Origin: Plectosphaerella cucumerina
Lineage: Eukaryota; Ascomycota; Sordariomycetes; Glomerellales; Plectosphaerellaceae
Assembly: GCA_020746995.1 (NCBI GenBank)
Contig: JAGPXD010000007.1
Location: 1,116,001-1,180,000 of the forward strand
Length of the DNA stretch: 64,000 bases
Reading direction: 5' to 3'
Numbering within the stretch: the first letter of the stretch is position 1; each line of letters starts with the position of its first letter. The translations under genes were made by a program, and so were the position numbers. The notes beneath the pieces were generated by a model. That model did no database searches, was not told the DNA's origin, and saw only the letters and a list, made by a program, of their open reading frames with translations. Shown here piece after piece: positions 45,794 through 57,064 of the stretch.

Positions 45794-46492
45794 ATGGCAA
45801 ACACACACAACTCAGCTCCAGGCTCCTTCAAGCCAGAACCCGTCGAGCCTCGCCCCCGTCGATTCCCGTACAGGAAGACACGATCCGGCTGCCCAGTTCA
45901 CTTCGAGCCCGACCACTTCGACCAATTTGGAGACCTCACTTTCATCCCAGCCTGCAAGTGCAAGTCAGGATCAGGAATCCTGAAGAAGATGTGCGAACCT
46001 CGCTGCCGCACTACCCGTCGTCCCCGACTCTCCGCCACCTTCAACGTCTCCCCGATCTCAGGCATCCGCATCATCCCTCGCAACCGGTGTCGAAGCGTGG
46101 GAGTCAAAGAGTCCCTGCGTACTCTCCGCAGCGCTTCAATGCCAAACTGCGCTGGAATCCTCAAGAAGTCCGGCAATGCATTGAAGACGACAGGGCCTAG
46201 GCTTCGTCGAAGTGTCGCCTTCAAGCAGTCTCTGCGCACGATCTACGAAATTACTTCAGGGGCTGTGGAGAATGTCCACCGCATTCCTTCGGAACCTCGC
46301 CGCACCTCAAAGAGGAAGGGTCTTGGCCTGGTCGTCAAGGCGGTGGATGAGTATGACATGCGTGTCTGTGATGACAGACTCTCCGCTGACAGGGGGGTGG
46401 ATCTGGACTCTACTGGCTTTGGCGAACCGCTGCCACTGCCAGACTACTTGTATGAGATGCTTAGTCCCCCATTGCTTGATGTCGACTGGTAG
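45794..46492 (+). CDS. Small basic protein with duplicated motifs, unknown function
   Basis: Intronless, 232 residues from an ATG in good context (CACCATGGC); an in-frame ATG at 45653 is less likely. I do not recognise the family. The protein has two copies of GILKK exactly 60 residues apart (61-65 and 121-125) and two copies of RSVGVKESLRTL / RSVAFKQSLRTI (100-111 and 139-150). RSVAF fits the loose RVxF-type docking pattern for protein phosphatase 1. Many Arg/Lys, six or more Cys in the first half, no signal peptide or TM. The last 60 residues are acidic and end with LPLPDYLYEMLSPPLLD. The function is unknown; a phosphatase-regulatory or scaffold role would be inference. Confidence 0.75.
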   Translation: MANTHNSAPGSFKPEPVEPRPRRFPYRKTRSGCPVHFEPDHFDQFGDLTFIPACKCKSGSGILKKMCEPRCRTTRRPRLSATFNVSPISGIRIIPRNRCRSVGVKESLRTLRSASMPNCAGILKKSGNALKTTGPRLRRSVAFKQSLRTIYEITSGAVENVHRIPSEPRRTSKRKGLGLVVKAVDEYDMRVCDDRLSADRGVDLDSTGFGEPLPLPDYLYEMLSPPLLDVDW

Positions 46493-46760
46493 TCGTAGGA
46501 AGGCGGAAGCTGGCGTCATAAACCAGTCTGGACGGATGTCGAGCATGGATGGCTGCTGGCTACAGCCACATGCAGGGGCTGTTGATTTGTGCTGAAAAGG
46601 GGAGTGTTCTGTGGGGCGCATACACTACTTACTGGCAATTGAATGCCTTCATAATACACAGTCGATAGTTCTCGGAAAACTCTTGACTAGATAGAACTGG
46701 ATCTTGTGAAGCATCGAGCCCTTAAAACCTGCATTGCACATCCTGGCCAAGCAGCGTCTA
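46493..46760. other. Convergent intergenic region
   Basis: Short AT-rich spacer between the 3' ends of two convergent genes; no further feature seen. Confidence 0.5.
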
Positions 46761-48166
46761 TCATATCATATCTTGCCCTGATTTCAGCCGCCGGGCTGAC
46801 TTCTCCTCCCCCGAGAACCGCGACTCTGAAAGGCTAGCATTCTCGTACGCGACATTGACATTGGTCGTTCGTATGATGCCATTGTACGTCATGATCTCCT
46901 CCTCCGAGCCAGTTGGTGAGGAACCGCGGATCTCCGTGCGGTGAGATCCGTCGCTCCGCAAGCTTTTGAGCGTGATATTGTTTGTCCCCCGGGCGCTGGC
47001 GTCCCCTCGAGTCGAGGAGCCAAAGGTGTGTCCGCTGAATGGCTGGCCGCTGTTCGCAGATGAACCCCCAAACAGACTGGGGAACCAGCGCCTGAAGAGG
47101 GGCCTAAGGGCGGGAATGCAGGCGCAGATGATGGCGAGGTTGACCTCGACGTTGGAGTAGACGAGGATGATGTTGTGGAAGTGGTCGACTGTGGGGTCGA
47201 AGGTTGTGAAGAACAGTTTGTAGATGTCGATGACGCGTATAATTCCAACGACGGCGACGCTGCAGAACGACGGTGTCAGTTTGTGGACTGAGGACATAGA
47301 CACTGCCCGGGGTGGGATGGAATCGAACGAACACTGAACCCATCAGGAACACGCCAATGACAGCCATCTTCGCCGCCCACGGCATTCGAAGTCCCAGGAA
47401 GATCCAAAACGGCAAGGCCAGTATCAGAAAGTCAGTCAGAATCGTAAGACACGAGGCGATGACGTGGAATGAGTTGTCGATGCATCTAACGTCGCTGTTG
47501 GGATCGAAGCGAAGCATGAAGTTCCAGTTGGCCTCCATCGGGAGACATTGAAGCAGCGCCGTGAAGAAGACGGACACGGCGTGGCCGGTGTTCAGGCAGT
47601 GGAGAGCGATGATGCAGTTCCTGACAGATGTTCGGTGGCCTCCCAGTCGAGAGAGGAAGACCAGAATTGATGCTTTGACCAGCGCCAGGACGGGATTGTA
47701 GAACATTTGGACGAGGAAGTTCCACCATAGGCCCGGTGCCATGTCGTAATCTTCGGGGACGTCGACGGCCCTCCAGCCGAAGTAGCCCAGCTTGATGTCT
47801 GCAACGGTCAGGCCTCATCGATTTGTTACATTCAATCAACTTACACATGAACATGCACGGCGTCATGAGCAGCGCAAAGAGCTAGAACTGTCAGAATCAT
47901 ATCTTCAGCGTCCGAGCAGGAGCAGGCTTACCAGAGCCATTCCACAAAGCCAGTCATCTTAAAGTCCAATGATCAGCGATGCAGAGCAACTTCTTGGGCA
48001 GTTGAAACCTACCGAGACCGAAGTGCCGTGTTGATACGCGGCCGTAACATCTCAGGGAGTAGAACAAGATCGAAAAGGCGGGGAAAATGAAGATGATGAT
48101 CAAGGCCGTCCGCTGTAGCGGTGGTGTCGGAATCTGCAGCACATCGCCATGCGGTGGCCGAAACAT
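46761..48166 (-). CDS. Pth11-like seven-transmembrane protein (fungal rhodopsin-type domain)
   Basis: Integral membrane protein of the large Pezizomycotina family related to the Pth11 receptor, here without a CFEM domain. Exons 48013-48166, 47932-47957, 47845-47881, 47333-47798 and 46761-47259 give 393 residues; introns are 46-73 nt. The last donor is GTTCGT, weaker than the others. Seen: TM1 ALIIIFIFPAFSILFYSLRC; DDWLCGMAL joined by splicing (the family's D-D-W signature at the TM2 start); ALLMTPCMFM; WWNFLVQMFYNPVLALVKASILVFLSRL (WxxxxxY and KxSILxFxxR signatures); CIDNSFHVIASCLTILTDFLILALPFWIFLGLRM; VIGVFLMGS; and EVNLAIICACIPALRPLFRRWFP. The cytosolic tail is Ser-rich. Ligand unknown; a surface-sensing role is inferred from Pth11. 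Confidence 0.9.
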
Positions 48167-50113
48167 TGTGACCTCCCGAAAAGCGACTGATTCTTTTGAA
48201 CCGTTTTCTTTTCGTCAGAAGTCAAATTCGATTCAGCTCAGCCTTGAAAGAACCCAAAATGGCTCTGGCTGTGGTTCTCAGGTTCCGGCGTTCGTGGGCG
48301 ACGATCAACTCAAGCCAGCCACGGACCCACGGTCAAGGTCCAGGGCTTGTCGTATCTTAAGTAAGGGGCTCTCACAAGAGTCGGAGTCCCGTCATCTTTC
48401 CGATCTGGGGAAGCCTGTGCAAGGGCGTGTACAGCTCTGGCCAGTTGGCTGGGAAGAAGACGCCAATGGCTCGGTTGGCCTGGATCGACGCAGGAGCGCC
48501 AGCAGCCACGACCGTGGACAACGCGGGTGACTCGCGTGGAATATTCCGTGCTGAACCACCTTCCCCGTTCTCTCTGGACTGTCACGCATATATCCCCTGC
48601 AGAAACTGTTCTTGGCCGCCATGGGTTGGCACACATCCTCACGCCGGTGAAGATTTGGAAGAGTTGTGCATGCAGTACAAGGGATTCCAGGTGTTCCGTC
48701 TGTCTCCGTGCATTTCACGTCCATGATGTGGGCTTATCGTCTCTTTTCTCATTTTGCCGTAGTTCGACTTGCGTTGCCTGATCACTGGCCGGTTGCTCGA
48801 TGCAAACATGTCAGTCGACCTGCCGATCCAATTCCGAAGATGCTGCGAGCGCTCTCTGTTGGCGGCTAGTCGTGAATAACGTATTTCACACGTTGATCCA
48901 TTACTCGATTCAGTAGGTCCTGGAGGCAGTCCGAGAAGTCCGAGCTGAATTTCGAGTCCCTGCCATCTCCTGACCTAGTGGTTATTCGATTCCGGGGTCG
49001 ACTCCGCCAGTCTCCCCCTTTGCCGTCCGCTCCTCTCATAAGGGACGGAGCACGAAGGGACCGGTCTGCAGGGGCATCTTCAGCGGGATGGCATCCGCTG
49101 CTCCGGGTTCCACCCCTGCCGCCAGGTACCGGACGCCACTGGTTCCGCCGAGCATAATTCGACTGTAATGGTTGCATCGGAACCACTGTTGGCGGCATCC
49201 CCCGCCTATCCGCAGCTTCCTTGCTGCTCACCTTCTTGCCCTGGAGAATAGTTTTGGCTGTCTGCGGGCGAGGAAACCGATAATTCTCAGGGGCGATTTC
49301 AAGACGACCACATGTATCGAAGGCAACGGAGAGCGTGCCGCCGTGGTTGACATTGTCACGCCAAAAGATGAGATCAATCAGATATTCCCCAGCTCCTTGG
49401 TGGTGAGGATGGGGAACCTGGCTACTACTCGACTTCTTGGCGGAGGATGCCAATCCCTTCCTTGGCTGTCAGACGCTTTCAGGGGTTACTTTAGCCGATG
49501 TCCAAAGTCCGCCACCCTTTGATACCGGGGATTACTGCCGTTGGACCAACCCCAGAATCCGTCAATTTGCCTAAACTTTGGACATGCAGGCAATGAAGAT
49601 GTATGTGTAACATGGACTTCTTTGGACGGTACCACTGTATGAAAGAACATTTGAAAGCAAGCAGGTCATTGTTCCCCGCCTCCGCGGTTGGTCGTTTGCT
49701 TCCCGAAGGCCCGAGACCATTAGCCAGACGGATGCAACGTCCATGGCCAAGTGGCTCGATAGATTCGGGCGCAGTCCAGTATCGTACCAACATCATACCT
49801 GACATAATGAGCCGCCGGACATCCACCGCTATAGTACCGGACAAGCCCTTGGCAAATGAGAGACGCGTCTGACGGGGTGCTGCACCAACAGCAAGGAGCT
49901 CTCCAGGGGGTTGGCCTTCGGCACCTCGCCACGCTGCAGCAGCCGCGGCATGCGATATATTCCGGAAAGCGAGACAAAATCCCCGAGGTCCCCGTCCCGC
50001 ACCCCCTTTCCATCCCCCCAGCACACGCTCCGACAGCACATTTGTCTCGACGTCTCGCTCGAAACGGCCAGATGAACTCGACCGGACGCCACAGAAGTTC
50101 TCCCGCCTTCAGA
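48167..50113. other. Shared upstream region of the Pth11-like and FAD oxidase genes
   Basis: About 1.9 kb between divergent genes. Two minus-strand open frames (48866-49453, 195 codons; 49491-50039, 182 codons) have no recognisable domain and no visible splice partners, so I do not call them genes. A short piece at about 48976-49012 resembles tRNA D- and T-arm sequence but cannot form a full tRNA. Confidence 0.45.
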
Positions 50114-52242
50114 ATGACTCGTCCCAGCTGGCTTGCCCTGCTGGCTGCAGCGACCTCCGTCGTGCGTGCCCAGACCATCGTGGTGGGTGGTCAGACTGCC
50201 GGTACGTTCCGCCTCCTACATCTACTATGCCTCGTTTGCTGATTCATGCTTCGTCGCAGCCGCCGATGAGAAGAGTGTTGCCCCTGCGGCTGAGGAGGTT
50301 TCCATTGATGCAGGGGATGATCTGCTTGTGTCGGAGACGGTTCAGCTGACTGATGCCGTCCTCGCCAACTTGACCAGCCTCGAGCTCAGCAACATTTCCT
50401 TGTTCGCATTTGCAGATGACGAGGCCCTGGACAAGCGCACCCTGTCCAGCCTGTTCAAGTGCAAGACGTTCCCTGGTGACATTCTGTACCCTGGAACGCT
50501 GGTCTGGAAGATCTTCGACCTCTTGACTGGTGGTGCTCTCATCAAGACCGTGCCAATCGGCGCCGTCTGCTATGAAGGGGAGCACTATGATGCCGCCGCT
50601 TGCGAGGCGCTTCTGGAGAGCTGGACCAGCTCTCCCACTCAGTAAGTTCCTGCCCCCATACTCAGTCCTCGCCCGCCGGCTCATCAGTCCAACAGCATCG
50701 TCGACCCGACCTCAGTGATGTCGCCCTTGTTCTACGGCGCCACCTGTCAACCTCAGAACGCTGCCACCGGCGGAAAATGCGAGCTCGGAGGCCTTCCTCC
50801 GTATTCCGTCAATGTCACCAATGTCGCCCAGATTCAGCTCGCCGTCAACTTCGCTCGCAACCTGAATCTTCGTCTGGTCGTGCATAACACCGGACATGAC
50901 TTCCTCGGCAAGAGCACTGGTGCCGGCGCGCTGTCCATCTGGACTCGCCACCTGAAAGAGATCAAGCTCATCGAGGACTACAAGTCTCACTGCTACCAAG
51001 GACCGGCCATGAAGCTCGGTGCTGGGGTTGAAGTCCGCGAGCTATACGAGGCTGCCGATGCCGCAGGCTACACCGCCGTTGGAGGCGAGTGCCGGGTAAG
51101 ATTTTGGTCTCGTCGTCTTTGAATCTTGTAGAAAGCTGACTTCCTAGACCGTCGGCGTCACAGGTGGCTACATCGGTGGAGGAGGCCACTCTCCCCTGAG
51201 CACCATCGCCGGCCTCGGCTCGGACCAGGTCCTCAGCGTCGACATCGTCACCCCTGACGGCCGGTTCATCACCGCCGACGAGGAACAGAACTCTGATCTG
51301 TTCTGGGCTGTCCGTGGCGGCGGTGCGGCGACCTGGGGCGTGGTCACGTCAATGACGGTCAAGGTCCACCCCAAGATGCCCTTCTCTGGCATGAGCTGGA
51401 GTGTCATCACCCCCGTCACCAACATGACCGAAGACACCTTCTGGGCCGTTGTTGAGGCCTACTGGCGTCGCTTCCCCGAGTTCTCGGCCAAGAAGAGCTA
51501 CGGCTACTCGGTCTTGTTCCCCATCGGCCCGGGCCTGTACCTTTGGAACATGGAGCCCTGGATTGTCCCCGGCATGCATCTCGACGAATTCCAAGAGATG
51601 GTTGCCCCTCTTCTCGAAGATTGGGCAGCCCTTGGTGTCGACGTCCAGCCCAACTTCTTCGAGTATGACAACTTCTACGACACTTGGACCAACGAGTTCC
51701 CGGGCGAGAATGTCGGTACCGCCGAGGTTCGCACCGGGTCACGCCTCATTCCTGCGGCCAACTGGGAAGATGCCGGTCTCCTCAACGAGACCATCGCGAC
51801 ACTCCGTGAGATCGCCCAGGAGGGTTCGGCCTTGATCCATTACAACATCAACGCCGCCGCTCCCAGGGGCACCGCCGCCAGCGCAGCCAACCCCGCCTGG
51901 CGCGATGCCCTCATGTTCGTCATCATTGGCAGCGGCTGGGCCCCGGATGCGCCTCAGGAAGAGGTGGAGAGGGTCAACGTCCGCATCACTCGTGACTGGA
52001 TGGAGCGTCTGCGCCAGATCACCCCCGGCGGTGGCGGCTATGGCAACGAAGGAGACGTCATGGAGCCTGACTTTGGCCAGGCTTTCTTCGGCGACAATTA
52101 CCCCAGGCTGTACGAGTTGAAGAAGAAGATCGACCCCTGGGGTGTCTTCTATGCCCCAACCGCCGTGGGATCCGAGGACTGGTACATCACCGGGCAGGAG
52201 GAGTGGCTGACTCTCCAGACCGGCCGCCTCTGCCACAAGTAG
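50114..52242 (+). CDS. Secreted FAD-linked oxidase (PCMH-type FAD domain, BBE C-terminus)
   Basis: Flavoprotein of the berberine bridge enzyme/glucooligosaccharide oxidase class; acts outside the cell or in the secretory pathway on an unknown alcohol or sugar. Exons 50114-50201, 50260-50641, 50696-51095 and 51148-52242 give 654 residues. Signal peptide MTRPSWLALLAAATSVVRA (1-19). An unusual N-terminal extension of about 130 residues precedes the FAD domain (PPYSVNVTNVAQIQLAVNFA...). His224 in NTGHDFLGKS and Cys289 in GECRTVGVTGG are at the spacing expected for bicovalent FAD attachment. Also LFWAVRGGGAATWGVVTSMTV. The C-terminal BBE motif is FFGDNYPRLYELKKKIDPWGVFYAPTAVGS, with the usual acidic-to-aromatic order. 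An in-frame ATG at 50072 would bury the signal peptide and is not preferred. Confidence 0.93.
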
Positions 52243-52763
52243 AGAAGACTGTTGCAATCTGGCAGGGTCTTTTGAAGCCCTGCCTGTCCTTCAAGATTTC
52301 CGGGCTGATTTTCGTCTCTTACAAAGACCAATCTGGACCCTCCATTGTTGGAGGCTTCTTGCAGGTTGCTTTATAAAGCCTGGAGTGTCCGCATTGCCTC
52401 GTGCATGTCATGGTGCCTTGACATTCAATTTATTTCCACGCCCTGATGAGAATTGCACGTTTTCAGGCTGTTGTGGTCAAAGAAAAGGTGTGCACAGCCC
52501 GGTCGAGGTCACGACACCAACACAGGCCCCCTTTCACACTGCGAGTGGTCGGGGCTAGGGCTTCAGGCGTGGTGTGTACCACTGGCAGCCTCTGCGGACC
52601 AAAATACAGGCTTGAAAATTTTCTGGGCATATTCACTTGCACCTCTCCCACCCCTCTGCCTTGCATCTTCCACTTGCAACATTCATTGCTTTCCCAACTT
52701 CAGCATTGCTACACCAACAGAACCACTCACCTCATCCCTACATTCGTCCTCCAATGCTTCACT
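52243..52763. other. Intergenic region / 5' leader of RBR gene
   Basis: Same-strand spacer. The frame of the RBR gene is open back to ATG 52446, so a longer N-terminus is formally possible, but the segment reads as pyrimidine-rich leader. No other feature seen. Confidence 0.45.
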
Positions 52764-54142
52764 ATGGATCTCTCTCAGTTCGATGATGATACTGCTTTGT
52801 TTATCATTCAGCTCCAACTGGAGGATGTCGAAATGATGAAAGAGTCTCTCGGCAAGGGCAAGCACCGCGAAGGAGAAACTCCAGACATCCAAGTCTCGGT
52901 CGACCTCCTCAAAGCGGAGCTGGATGCCTTGCAACAACGCATCAACGATCGAGTCATGTCCAGGAGCATGGCGTGTGCCGTTGAACTGGACGCCCTGGTC
53001 ATCCAGGAAGCCGAAGAAGGTCAGGAGCAGCAAGATGCTACGGATCACCAGATGGCCCTTGGTCTCACGGAGGATGCCAACACAACCGACAACCCCAACG
53101 ACCCGCCTGCTGAGCCCACTGCCCAGGTTTCGCAGATCCCTTCAGTCAACCGTTGGGTACCTCGACATCTGCGTGACAACCAACCTGACCGTCGACCAGA
53201 GTCCTCGAAGCAGGGCGCGAGCAGGCCACCCGGAGCGCAGCCGACATCTGCCTGCGTGGCTTGCTCAGACACATTTCCAGTTGTCAACCTCATGTCTGCT
53301 CCCTGCTCTCACAGCTACTGCGCCGCTTGCGTACGAGAGCTCTTCACGAGCTCAATGGCAGACGAATCCCTCTTCCCTCCCCGCTGCTGCGGCCAAACCA
53401 TCCCGATCGATAGCAACATCGCCATCCTTGGCCCCGAGCTTGCTCAATCTTGCCAAGAGAAGAAGATCGAATACGAGACCACCAACCGCACCTACTGCCA
53501 TGTCCCCTCCTGTTCGACATTCATCCCGCCCTCACAGATTCGGGTGTATTCTGCGAAATGCCCCAGGTGCAGCGCAGTCACTTGCCCCTTCTGCAAGGCC
53601 GAGTATCACCTGGGCAACTGTGCTCCCAACGATGATCCCGGCCTCCAACAAGTTCTCGACCTTGCAAAGGAACAGGGATGGCAGCAATGCAAGAAGTGCA
53701 GCCGTGTCGTCGAACTCGGTCGGGGCTGTTACCACATGAGTGAGTCTCAAAATCGCATTATTGATCTCTTCTTATTCTGCCACGCATGCTAATCACATAA
53801 ACGACAGCCTGTCTTTGCAGTGCCGAGTTCTGCTACCTCTGCAACGCCGACTGGAAGACATGCAAATGCGTCCAGTGGGATGAAGACCGTCTTCTAGACA
53901 GGGCCCAAGAGATTGCTGCCAGAGACCGACAGAGACTCAGAACGGCTGAGGAGAGAGCTGCCATGGTTGCAGGTCTCCAGAATCATCTCAGGGACAACCA
54001 CAACTGTACACACACAACTTGGAACTACCGCCCTGGCCGAGGTCGATGTGAGCACTGTCGGGACCTCATGCCCATGTTCACTTACGTGTGCGCGCAATGC
54101 CGCACCATGGCGTGCAGCCGCTGCAGACACAACCGACTCTGA
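52764..54142 (+). CDS. RBR-type E3 ubiquitin ligase
   Basis: RING-between-RING ligase that accepts ubiquitin on a RING2 cysteine before passing it to substrate. Exon 1 52764-53739, intron 53740-53807, exon 2 53808-54142; 436 residues. Order: helical N-terminus; RING1 CVACSDTFPVV...CSHSYCAACV with CC ligands (about 170-215); IBR from YCHVPSCSTF to CPRCSAVTCPFCKAEYHLGNC; RING2 CKKCSRVVELGRGCYHMTCLCSAEFCYLC, completed by splicing, with HMTC supplying the presumed active Cys; then a C-terminal Cys-rich module GRCEHCRDL...CAQCRTMACSRCRHNRL. That tail is seen in other fungal RBR proteins I recall. Substrate unknown. Confidence 0.9.
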
Positions 54143-54723
54143 GCTTACGTGTTTCGGCCGGGTGACGAGTATGTAGTGAAGAAGAAAAGAGACGGCATGA
54201 GAGAGAGGGCACGACGAAAGGGGCGGGCAGTTGATCGTGGCCAGTCGATCAATATGTTCGTTTGATTGATAGCAAAGGATGATCGATAGGATCAGCTGAT
54301 CGACAGAAACAGCCGATTGATAGCAAATGCTGATCGACGTGCCATGCGAGTCGACACGGCACCTGAGTTGATCGATGCTGAAGATGATTTGATGTGATGA
54401 ACTCGGTGAGACGTGGCGAATCAACATCTCTCGATGGATGTCAGGACTCCGAATTAACCGTGGACTGCTTGAAAATGCAAGTACCCCATGCGCATTGCGT
54501 ATTGCTCTTGAACCTTGCCGCTTGGAGCGGCCGGAGCTGGATGTCGAGGGGTCAAAGACGACGGTGGATAGGGAGGTGGCTGGCTTATCGTGATAAGATA
54601 AGCCCCCGATAACGATTTTCGGGACAAAATTTCTGTACACCTGCGCCTTCACCGTCCCCGCGGTCAGCGACACACCCCAACGACGACGACTGCGCACCGC
54701 AAAATCGACGACAGACTCACGCA
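54143..54723. other. SDA1 upstream region with 17-bp repeat cluster
   Basis: 580 nt between the RBR gene and SDA1. AT-rich and TGATCGA-rich from about 54230 to 54400 (the repeat cluster); the last 150 nt are GC-richer leader sequence. Confidence 0.5.
54245..54397 (+). repeat. 17-bp-period tandem repeat, seven to nine units, TGATCGA type
   Basis: Units of exactly 17 bp begin at 54245, 54262, 54279, 54296, 54313, 54330 and 54347, with two weaker units at 54364 and 54381. The better ones follow NYGATYGAYAGNAAANG (for example 54296-54312 and 54313-54329). The period equals that of the clusters at 16.87, 33.24 and 57.60 kb, but the unit shares mainly CTGAT with them. It lies about 330 nt upstream of the SDA1 start. 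Confidence 0.65.
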
Positions 54724-57064
54724 ATGGGCAAACGCAAGGTCACCGCCCTCGAGAAGGTCGATGTCGACTTGTAAGAATTCAATCCACCCCAGAGCTCCGT
54801 GTCCGTCCGCTAATGCTCCCCCTCCCAGCGCGAGTCTCCAGTACAAGATCCGTCGCGATCCCAACTCCTACGAAGACAACTTCCTCCAACAATGGGGCCA
54901 GTACGAGTCCCAGCGTGAGGTGTTCCTCACGTCCCCGACGACGGCGACTCCCGAATACGTCGAGTCCTTCCAGAACCTCGTGGACCTGATCGCCCACGTC
55001 GCCGACTGCTACCCGCAACATGCGGCCGCCTTCCCCGAAGATCTCAAGACCATTCTGCTGCAGCACCACCAGGTCCTGCACCCCGAGCTGCGCGAGAAGC
55101 TCGTGGGCAGCCTGGTGCTTCTGCGGAGAAAGGACGTTATTGACTCGACCCGACTGCTCACCACTCTCTTCCCAATCCTGGTCTCCTCGCCGAGCAAGTC
55201 CCTCCGGACTGTGCTGTTCCACAAGATCCTTAGCGACATGCGCAATTCGAACTCGAAAAGCACAAACCATCCTCTCAACCGCACCATTCAGACCGTCCTT
55301 TACAACCTCGTCACCGCCGACCGGGCGTCGTCAAAGGGTCTCTGGGCTGTCAAGCTGACGCGCGAGCTGTGGAAGCGCCAGATCTGGACCGATGCCAAGA
55401 CGGTTGACGTGATGAAGGAGGCCGTCCTCTCCGACAACGAAAAGGTTGTTGTTGGCGCGACGCGCTTCTTCCTCGGCGGCGACAAGGAGCGTGAGGAGAT
55501 GGAGGACGAGAGCTCCGACGAGGAGGTCGACCTCTCCAAGATGAAGCACCAGATGGGCATCAACAAGAAGTCCAAGAAGAAGGCCGTGGCATACCGCAAG
55601 GCCGTCGGCAAGCTGCACAAGCAGGAGAGGTCCAAGAGCAAGCCGCATCCGCTCAACTTCTCGGCGTTCCACCTCCTGCACGACCCCCAGGGCTTCGCGG
55701 AAGCCGTCTTCACCAAGCACCTGCAGAACACGAGCAAGAAGAACAAGCTGTCCCTGGAGAACAAGCTCTTGGTGCTGCAGCTGGTGACGCGTCTCGTTGG
55801 TCTGCACAAGTTGACCATCGTGGCGCTGTACTCGTGGTTCATCAAGTTCCTGACGCCCAAGCAGGAGTCGGTGACAAGCTTCTTGGCGAGTTTGGCACAG
55901 GGCACGCACAATCTCGTGCCGCCTGACTGCCTGGAGCCGCTGGTGCAGAAAATTGCCAACGAGTTCGTGTCCGAGGCTTCAGCGGCTGAGGTCGCTGCGG
56001 CGGGTCTCAACGCCATTCGCGAGATTTGCGTGCGACAACCGCTGGCGATGGAGGACACCCTGCTGCAGGATCTTGTGCAGTACAGGAAGAGCAAGGACAA
56101 GGGTGTCATGATGGCCGCCAAGGGTCTGCTGTCGTTGTACCGCGAGGTCGGCGCCGAGCTGCTGACGCGCAGGGACCGTGGCAAGGACGCCACGATCGGC
56201 CTCAAGTCTGGCGACGTCCGGCAGCGCAAGTTCGGTGAGCAGGAGGCCGGCGGCATCGAAGGCCTGGACCTGCTGGAGAAGTGGAAGGAGGAGCAGCGCA
56301 AGGCCAAGCGCATCGAGCAGGGCCTGCCGGAGGAGGCTGCCGAGGGCGAGGTCCAGGAAGACGACGGTTTCAACTCAGAAGACTGGGATGTCGAGTCCAT
56401 CGACAGCTCCGACTCTGGCGGATGGATCAATGTCGACCACTCCTCGGACGAGGAGGGCGAGGCGCCGGCACCGAAGAAGCGCAAGACCAAGGTCGGCAAG
56501 GCTGGTGCCGAAGAAGAGGAGGAAGAGGAAGATGAGGAGAAGGACGCCGAGGCCAAGGCTGCCGCCGAGGAGGCCGAGGCCGAGATCACCCGCATCTCCA
56601 AGCTGGCGACAACAACCATCCTTACGCCCGCTGATCTCCAAAAGCTTCAGGAGCTCCGCGCCGAGGCGGCCATCACCAAGGCCGTCAACGGCGTGCAGTC
56701 AGAGCGCCAAAAGCGTCGCCTCGAGGAAGCCCTGGCACGCCACGCTGACGACGGCCTGACATCCGAACAGATCGAGGCGCCAGCCCGTCTGCGCAAGACG
56801 ACGCGCGAGGAGCGCATCGCGCTGGCACGCGAGGGCAAGCCGGACCGCGACGAGCACAAGAGCACGACGGCGATCCGCAAGAGCAAGAAGGAGGCCGAGG
56901 GCAAGTCGACGACCAACAAGGAGAAGGCGCGCAAGAAGAACTTCCTCATGACGCTCAACAAGGCAAAGTCCAAGCACAAGCGGTCGCTGCACCAGACGCA
57001 AAAGGTGCTCAGGGGTCATATCGAGAGGACCAAGAGGGGTGGCAGGAGGGGCAACTTCATGTGA
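54724..57064 (+). CDS. SDA1: SDA1, 60S ribosome biogenesis / nuclear export factor
   Basis: Essential nucleolar protein needed for pre-60S subunit maturation and export. Exon 1 54724-54770, intron 54771-54828 (CCGCTAATG branch), exon 2 54829-57064; 760 residues, usual size. Seen: MGKRKVTALEKVDVD at the start; LQYKIRRDPNSYEDNFLQQW and VDLIAHVADCYP (NUC130/Sda1 N-terminal domain); LLRRKDVIDSTRLLTTLFP; KSKPHPLNFSAFHLLHDPQGF; LVGLHKLTIVALYSWF and AAGLNAIREICVRQP (Sda1 helical domain). These are followed by an acidic low-complexity region (about 530-620, DSSDSGG and runs of Glu) and a basic C-terminus ending RGGRRGNFM. It sits head to tail behind the RBR gene. Confidence 0.96.

Noticed and set aside
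48976..49012. Fragment resembling tRNA D arm and T arm
   Set aside because: The two arms are only a few bases apart and no anticodon arm exists.
48866..49453. 195-codon minus-strand frame between the Pth11-like and oxidase genes
   Set aside because: The C-terminal part looks slightly protein-like, but there is no family motif, the middle is low complexity, and start context and length give no support.
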